A DNA stretch of 64,000 bases from Cladopsammia gracilis. Taxonomy: Eukaryota > Cnidaria > Anthozoa > Scleractinia > Dendrophylliidae. The position numbers and the translations under genes are program-made. The stretch spans positions 1,580,001 through 1,644,000 of the forward strand of contig JAJGOT010000131.1 in the NCBI GenBank assembly GCA_022457155.1, in the 5' to 3' direction. The notes under the pieces were generated by a model. It searched no databases, was not told where the DNA came from, and saw only the letters and a list, made by a program, of their open reading frames with translations. Shown here one piece after another: positions 57,500 to 64,000 of the stretch. Position 1 is the first letter of the stretch. Each line of letters opens with the position of its first letter.

Positions 57500-57777
57500 T
57501 TACGCGCTGGAATCAGAAGGAATATATGCTACGATTCAGGACAATTTTGCCGCGATATGATGGATAAAGATGATCGAGACGATTGCCGAGACTTTCCAAG
57601 ACTTGCAGCCATTCTGTGGACAGAAAAGCCTTTTTCCTCGGTAAACAATCAACACAGTGACATTTTCACAGGGAATATAATAAGAATAAACTCAGAATAT
57701 GTAAATAATAAAAGAAACAAGACTTCCACCATCGCCTTGATTGTTTCACCGCTGGATCAATTTATGTACTTGTAATG

Positions 57778-57990
57778 AAGAGCTCGAAAATCGAATGTTC
57801 GAGTTTGCTCGATTCGCGTTTTTATTTTTGTGAGTTCCACTTCGTTCGATGACCGAACTTAATCGAACGTTCGATTTTGTTCGATTGGAATTTTTTTTTA
57901 TGAGTTCGATTTCGTTCGATAGTCCAACTCCATCGAACTCAATCGAACGAAAGAGTTCGATTGAGTTCGAAAACCGAATTTTCGATGTGA
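57778..57990. repeat. TTCGATTGAGTTCGA-rich low-complexity palindromic repeat
   Basis: Repeated short motifs TTCGATT, GAGTTCGA and CGAACG on both strands over about 210 bp. Confidence 0.7.
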
Positions 57991-58070
57991 TACGCCAGGT
58001 ACTTTGTAATTTACTAACACAGGAGCCGATTATTGGCTCCTGACTAACAGATTTACCATAATGATTCGAT

Positions 58071-58395
58071 TTAGCGCCCGGGGCGTTATTTTATGAGAAG
58101 GCGCTTATTAGGGAGGGACGCTTATTTCCTTTTTGAGAAAAACATGCGAGTGTGATAAATCACTTTTATGAACAATAACAGAAAATGTATAATTCGCATG
58201 GTCAGAACAACGGTAACAATGGTTCGCATAGTTAGTTATAGTTCGCTATTATACCTCAATGTGTTCGATGTGACTTTCTTCGATAAGAAAGCTTTTTGGC
58301 GTAGCATCTTCACGGTGGGGCGCTTATTAACAAAAGGAGACTCAAAGGGGGGCGCTTATTGGAAGGAGGGCTCTTAATCGGATCATTACGGTAAA
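58071..58395. mobile_element. MITE with GGCGCTTATT repeats
   Basis: Contains several GGCGCTTATT / GGACGCTTATT blocks and the end ATCATTACGGTAAA. The same family is seen near 39566-39740. Confidence 0.5.
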
Positions 58396-58479
58396 AGAGA
58401 AGTTTTTGAAAGTGTGGGTTTTTGCAATAAGCTTTAGGAAAGTTTTAAATTCCGGCTAAAAAGGTCTTTGTTATTGCGC

Positions 58480-58678
58480 AAGGCCTGGTTATGCAAGCGC
58501 AAACGCAAGCGAACAAATGCTTTTCACCTTGCGTTTGCGCTTGCATTTGCGTTGAGCCCGGTTCACACGTGTGAAACGCAAACGCAAGTACAAATGCAAA
58601 TGCAAGGAAATGAAAACTTTTCCATTCCTTGCGCTTGCATTTGCACTTGCGTTTGCGTCGCACGTGTGAACCAGGCTT
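58480..58678. mobile_element. Fold-back MITE of GCAAACGCAAG units
   Basis: Arms built from GCAAACGCAAGCG and CGCTTGCGTTTGC units, with outer GCCTGGTT and GAACCAGGCTT ends. Confidence 0.7.
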
Positions 58679-58841
58679 AAAAGTTCGTTCCCGAGGTGGT
58701 GCCTCGATATGAAACCGAATGCTTCATTGACCTGGTACTAAAAGATCGTCCATTGAGTGAGTCCGTCGTGCGCAAAGTGTAAGCGGTTCTTTTTTGTTCA
58801 GTGACTATATAAGCAAACACTCGGGTGTGAGACTATTAATC

Positions 58842-58847
58842 TTTATT
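58842..58847 (-). terminator. Polyadenylation signal of the CHDH-like gene
   Basis: AATAAA on the minus strand, about 175 nt downstream of the TGA stop at 59023. Confidence 0.55.
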
Positions 58848-59022
58848 AAGGGCAGTTTATAGGACGGTTGCGGATGGGAGATCTTTTGGCAGGTTATAAA
58901 TGATCCTCGCCGCTCTGCGAGTGCGGTCTTTCTAATGAGGCGAACTGATCCGAACAGTTGCATCCGTCCCATCAGCCAACATCCCGGCAAAGCGTCAACA
59001 TGACCAGAAGCGACAGGGTATA

Positions 59023-61423
59023 TCAGGAAATACCATAAACAGCTACATGTTCCTTTGGGAGTGGCGGCTTTCCTAAAATGCAATCCGCTGCCTTCTCCGC
59101 AATCATGATCGCGGTTGCATTCAGGTTCCCACTAACAATACTCGGCATAACAGACGCATCCACGACCCGAAGATTGTCCACTCCGAAGACGCGAGTATGG
59201 CTGTCGACGACAGCCGTCGGATCATCGTCGGCTCCCATCTTGCACGTGCCACAGGGATGGTAGTCTGTTTTGGCATATCCCCGCACGAAAGCATCTATTT
59301 CTTGTTCTGTTTTACAATTGGCACCTGGGTGAAATAATGACATTTAAATACCATCACAATCACAAAATAAAAACATCTACATCTACATCTACATAATTTA
59401 TTTGCAAAATCCTATAAGGACATCTAGCAAATTCCAGTGCAAAGTAAAAACATATTGAATAAATAAATATGTGCAAATAAGGTATTAAATAATTGTGGTA
59501 TAATAATAATGAAATAAATAACAATCAGTTAATAATTAAGTTAATAAAACTAGCATTAACCAGAGATATAATTATTCACAGCTGCTTTAAAATCACTTAT
59601 TGAGGTCATGTTGAAGGACACAGAGATAGGAAAAACACGACAAACGAACAACAGACACTATATCACAGTGATTCGGGCTTCTGTCTGTCCGATATTTTAC
59701 TGATCTGCTACAAACTTCCGTTTTTCTCGGCCTTACTTCAGCGCCTCTACTTTACTAAATCAGTCAACCAGGATGACTCGCCAAACGTTTCTTAACATTT
59801 CAAAGCCGGGAATTGTTGATGAATTTCTTCGAAATTTGTAACATTTTCTCTCTACTGCTGTCGCATGAGATAGTTCATTCTACAGGTAACGTTTCTCGGT
59901 AACATTGCAATACATCTATACCTATCTACGAGGTTTAATGTGCACGGCTCTTTAGAAGACCACTCTTTAGTGATAAGGACTCCGTGGATAAATAAAGTTA
60001 TTGTATTGTATTGTATATGGGACAACTTTGCAGAAAACAGGCGTAATTGAAGGTAATTGGAACCACCACAAGTTTATGAGTTACGGACCTCTGGAACGTT
60101 TTCGCATCTTTCGAAGAAGAAAATAAAAACGTTTCCGTGCAATTTACTTAAAATGTGTTACCGTTGACTACGTACCTGGCCTTATCTCTTTTCCTCTGTA
60201 AGGTTCCAAGGCTTTCTGGTTCAACACGTCACGTGCCACTCTGACACAGGCCCTCATTAGCCGGCGATCGCTCTCGGTTGACAGATAGTTCGGTTGAATG
60301 ACAGGATGGGTCAGTGGATCACGTGACCTAAGCCTGATGAGACCTCGGCTACTCGGCCTTAGGATCTCGACACAGAGCTGAAATGAACACAGAAATGACA
60401 AAAATGGTCAAAAAATGGCTCCTCGTGTAAGAAAATCGTCCTCTCCCCTCATCGATACTAAGCATACCAAGTCAATCTCAAAGAATTTTAACTCCGTTGA
60501 ACTATCATCGACTCTAGGTCGTCCTCGTTTTAACATACAATTGCGAAAAAGAGAGAAGAATAGGGGAACATCCATTAACATCTACAGACGTTGAAATAAA
60601 TGACAAATAAAGACGAATCTAAACCATTTGTGTAAACCAGTCGCTCATCTGCGGCCTTTCCCTGCAATTCACCAGCGTTGAAAGTGGTCGCGGTCGTTTA
60701 AAAGAGGTTCCACTATAGAGCGTTTTCATCTGACGTCACGGCGGCCATATTGGTGTTCCAAAACAAAGAAACGGCGGCCATATTGGTGTACCAAACCAAT
60801 CCTCCGGGAATTGAACTCTATTTTTATGCAAACATTTTCTTTTGTTTCAGTAAACCAATATGGCCGCTGGTCACGTGAGTGAAAACGCTCTTTTGTGATT
60901 TGACTGGGAGGAAATTGGTATTTTGGAAAAGTGGTCACTTACGAGAGGTGGTCGCCCCAGACTCGTACCCAGTCGCTTCGGGAAGGATTTAGTGAGTTCG
61001 CGGTGCATCGAGGGAAGGACGACTGGGTACGAGTCTGTGGTCGCCCATGGAGGTTCGACTGTGGTCCTACGTTTACGAACATACTCAGGACCAGTTTAGA
61101 TGTAAAAAAAAAAAAACTAAAAAGCACACTCGGTGAATCATTAAAAACTCTTCCTTGAGATCCTAATCGACGCATGGAATAAATTACCTAAAGAAATCGC
61201 CGAAGCAGAATATTTGAACATTTTTAAGAACAAGCTCAGACGCTATTTATTCTCGTGAACATTAAATTATTTAAGTGTATTTTAAATTTATTTTATGGTT
61301 TGAAATGTGATGTATATATTTGTTTGTTTACTCTTGTTTTTACTAGTCTAGGGAGGGAGACTGTAAACTAGAAAGGGATAACCTCTTTTATCTCCTTTTC
61401 ACGTTTCATTTGTGAATAAACAG

Positions 61424-61458
<35 letters not shown>

Positions 61459-61481
61459 TGTAGGTTTTATCGATTCATTCG

Positions 61482-61517
<36 letters not shown>

Positions 61518-63394
61518 CCTGGATTGTAATAAAATGGCCACAATGACTTGAATTGTAATATGACAAAGTAAGAGATGAACAATTTACCTGGTATCCATGC
61601 TGGGTAGACTGTTGTGTTCCAGCTTCGCTGATAGCCAAAGGAACAAACTGCATCTGTATATCCGGGTGCGAGACTTGTGCGTCACTTTTGATGAACCCAC
61701 CGCTCTCAAAGTGGTTTGTGGCACAAGTTCCGTCCTTGAGCAAAAACCACTGAATCCCTGCCATTATTTTGTTGTGTAGTTTAAACGTGCTGTTAAGTGT
61801 CACAGGCTGCAGGCATTGCTGAGGTGATAAGACAAACCAGTTTCACGTGTGTCCCCAGACGGGGGTTTATCTCTGAGTTTCTCTGAGTTATCTGGCAAGA
61901 TTTCCGCATAACTCCACCCCAACATTATTTATCATGTATGCGCTTTTGTGTTTCGTATTTTAGTCCCAAAGGCGTTCTAATGTTTCGGCTTGTTTCAGTT
62001 TGAATGTATACCGTATGCAAACTCGTCCACAGGACCTTTTCGATTCTCGTTCAAAATGGCGGTGTGTGGAAACAGTCTGGACAAGACTGTCGAAATACTT
62101 CTCCCCTTTTTTTTTCAAATGCTATCGTGCCGCTTGAAAAGTGGTTCCAGTGTGAAAGATCAAAGGACTTTAAGAGCCATCTCGTGAACACGAAACAACG
62201 TAAGGCTAAGTCCACAGATCAGTTTGAAATGAAGAGTAAAACAGATTTAAAACGACCAAAACATCTTAGTGTGATATAAATATGCATTGTGTGAAACGAG
62301 ACTGTCTAGACAACTGAATGACGTAGTAATGCACCGGGGAATTAAAAGAAGTTTATTGATGATAGAACGAGTGAAAATTTGCACACCTGTCCCCGTATAC
62401 TAGGTCTCGTTCAACGCTTCGCGAGTTCACGAGATAAAAACAAATATTACTGTCAATTTCTAATAATAGGCCTCGGAAGACAAGATTTCATCATGCTGTG
62501 TGTCACGTGACAAAATACTCTACGATTCTTGGAGTAGTGGTCAGACTTGTCTGGGGAACCGGTTTTTTTGCGCAGTATTTTGAACGAGGAGATCGTCCTG
62601 GGGACGAGGTGAACGGTGTTTTTTTCAACTGTATATCCTTGTATATCAAATTTCAAATTTCGCATTTTTGCTTTTCATTGTCGCGGGGGTGGGTCAGTTT
62701 CATGTAACCAAGAGGACTATTTTGTCTAGGGAGTGTGCTGTAAGGGAGGGGTAATAGGGCTATTGCTTATCAGGCCTCATAGACACGCGCCTCTCTTCAC
62801 GGCAAATGTTTGTCTTTGTAGTAGCAAATCATTAGGGAAATCATTAGGGAAGTTGCTCTTTTACTCAACATTACAAGGAAACACTTACAAATTTTATGTA
62901 CACTTGCACATGATCCTGCAAATTTCTTCCTACTCCTGGCAAGTTTACCATCATAGGTATACCCAACATCTTCAACTCGTTCGCATCTCCAATACCCGAT
63001 AACATCAGAAGTTGAGGAGAATTTATTACGCCGCCACAAAGGATAACTTCTTTAGACGCTCGCGCGCGTTTAGTTGTATTTCCAACACGATATTCTATAC
63101 CGACTGCTTTGGTTTTCTCGAACAATATCTTATTTGCCATTGCCCTTGTTTCTGTTGACAAGTTGTTTCGTTGTAACACAGGATCAAGGTATGCAGTGGC
63201 TGTACTATAACGTTTTCCGCCGTGTATAGTGCGGTTCAGCTGGCCAATTCCCTCCTGTTGATAGCCATTCATGTCTTCCGTGAACGGATAACCAGCTTGG
63301 ATGCCAGCAGCGATAAAGGCCTGGTGCAGAGGATGGGAGGACATACCACGTGACACGCGAAGTGGGCCGGTACCTCCTCTGTACTGACTGGCAC
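59023..63394 (-). CDS. CHDH: Choline dehydrogenase-like GMC oxidoreductase (3' part; N-terminus outside window)
   Basis: Four exons are visible: 63394-62889 (506 nt), 61818-61588 (231 nt), 60377-60176 (202 nt) and 59324-59023 (302 nt, stop TGA). Junction phases are compatible and together they give about 413 residues. Exon 1 has [17 protein letters not shown], the GMC signature [15 protein letters not shown], and [10 protein letters not shown]. The last exon has [10 protein letters not shown], with the His expected at the GMC active site, and [16 protein letters not shown]. Intermediate motifs [13 protein letters not shown] and RGKEIRPG follow vertebrate CHDH closely. CHDH oxidises choline to betaine aldehyde with FAD, usually in mitochondria, feeding osmolyte and methyl-donor metabolism. 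The FAD-binding N-terminus and any targeting peptide lie beyond 64000, so the localisation and exact paralogue are not established. Introns contain LINE tails and MITEs. Confidence 0.88.
59380..59660 (-). mobile_element. LINE 3' tail in a CHDH intron
   Basis: On the minus strand a short terminal peptide ([18 protein letters not shown], stop) typical of LINE reverse transcriptase ends is followed by an AT-rich tail and (GATGTA)n near 59376-59393. Confidence 0.5.
60717..60891. mobile_element. MITE with AGAGCGTTTTCA ends
   Basis: AGAGCGTTTTCATCTGACGT and CACGTGAGTGAAAACGCTCT form the ends; GGCGGCCATATTGGTG occurs subterminally on both sides. It lies in an intron of the CHDH-like gene. Confidence 0.7.
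60958..61037. mobile_element. 80-bp MITE with 9-bp target duplication
   Basis: The inverted ends CAGACTCGTACCCAGTCG and CGACTGGGTACGAGTCTG are perfect over 18 bp. The 9-bp direct repeat TGGTCGCCC flanks it at 60949-60957 and 61038-61046. Confidence 0.85.
61150..61520 (+). mobile_element. LINE 3' end with (ATT)n tail
   Basis: The open frame reads [18 protein letters not shown], then [10 protein letters not shown] and a stop, the last residues of a non-LTR reverse transcriptase. It is followed by a short untranslated region, GAATAAAC and two (ATT)n tracts (about 61426-61457 and 61484-61516). It is opposite in strand to the CHDH-like gene. Confidence 0.7.
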
Positions 63395-63491
63395 CTGAGT
63401 AGGGAAACCTTCACTGAACTTCTTATTGTAAGATTAAATTTAAAAAAATGAATGATTAGTACATAATGACGTGAGGGGTTCATCATTTTGA

Positions 63492-63850
63492 GGCCTGGTC
63501 AGGAGCCCATTACCCGGAGCGTGCAACTACCATAAATTCGTGCAACGGCGTTTTCACAAGTAGGTTTATTTTTAGATAAGCCTTTCCCGCAAATTGGTTT
63601 CGGAAAGCCAATCACAAGCAATTGTATAATTAATAACTATTCACATGTGCACATTCCTGTGTGGTGAATGTCTGATTTCCAGTCGCTATGTGAGTATGCG
63701 AATAGTTATTAATTATGCAATTGCTTGTGATTGGCTTTCCGAAACCATTCGCGGGAAGGACTTATCTAAAAATAAACCTACTTGTATAAACGCCCTTTCA
63801 CAGGCCAGTATGGAAGTTGCACGCTCCGGGATTATGGGCTCCTGGCCTGG
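63492..63850. mobile_element. Long-armed fold-back element
   Basis: The left arm (GGAGCCCATTACCCGGAGCG, GTGCAACT, then TAGGTTTATTTTTAGATAAG) is mirrored by the right arm (CTTATCTAAAAATAAACCTA to CGCTCCGGGATTATGGGCTC). The arms are about 150 bp with a ~60-bp loop. It lies upstream of the first visible CHDH exon. Confidence 0.75.
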
Positions 63851-64000
63851 TAGGGTATTCCCTAAAGTATTAGGCAGACCATCTGCAAAAGGTACCATTG
63901 TTTTTGAAGACACGTATTAAATAAGGAGAGAACCTGTCTGTCAACTACAGGCATATCGCGTTTCTAGGTTTAATTCAGGGACACTCTGTCTAGCAAAGGA
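63851..64000. other. No feature seen at right edge
   Basis: No exon of the CHDH-like gene is recognisable here; its upstream exons must lie beyond the window. Confidence 0.5.

Noticed and set aside
57452..57775. 107-residue plus-strand open frame next to the Penelope-like element
   Set aside because: Its first part is antisense to the RT and the rest has no recognisable domain.

Overview
This is eukaryotic nuclear DNA, almost certainly from a cnidarian and probably a stony coral or other anthozoan. The evidence is small exons separated by large repeat-rich introns, animal extracellular domain families, tRNA-derived SINEs, Penelope-like and LINE remnants, and many fold-back MITEs. The species is not identified. 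Two genes can be supported, both on the minus strand.

Gene 1 (about 9.6-38.4 kb) is a large modular type I membrane protein. Read 5' to 3' from high to low coordinates it has one CUB exon, 13 consecutive F5/8 type C (discoidin) domains, a Ser/Thr-rich stalk exon, a transmembrane exon and two short cytoplasmic exons ending in an NPLY motif and a TAA stop. Every discoidin domain is split over two exons, called A and B here, by a phase-0 intron, and each domain is bounded by phase-1 introns. All 13 B exons are exactly 139 nt. All 31 exons are open, have GT/AG boundaries and keep one frame, giving 6686 nt, about 2228 codons including the stop. The signal-peptide exon was not located. The protein is probably a cell-surface adhesion or recognition receptor. 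The phase pattern would let any A+B cassette be added or skipped without a frameshift.

Gene 2 (59.0-63.4 kb, running off the right edge) is the C-terminal two thirds of a choline dehydrogenase-like GMC oxidoreductase. Four exons, the stop codon and a polyadenylation signal are visible. The FAD-binding N-terminus lies outside the window.

The rest is repeat-dominated. Region 1-9 kb holds a Penelope-type terminal inverted repeat, three tandem fold-back transposons (2385-5056) nested between larger inverted repeats, and a SINE. The introns of gene 1 hold fold-back MITEs, SINEs, a dispersed ~105-bp minisatellite and microsatellites. Region 38.4-58.8 kb has no confident gene. It holds a LINE fragment beside the CUB exon, a ~107-copy 9-bp minisatellite (42.6-43.6 kb), a Harbinger-like element with a Mutator-like hairpin inserted in it (46.4-47.0 kb), a degenerate 20-bp/60-bp higher-order tandem repeat (48.5-50.2 kb) and a decayed Penelope-like element (55.85-57.5 kb) broken by a 170-bp MITE.
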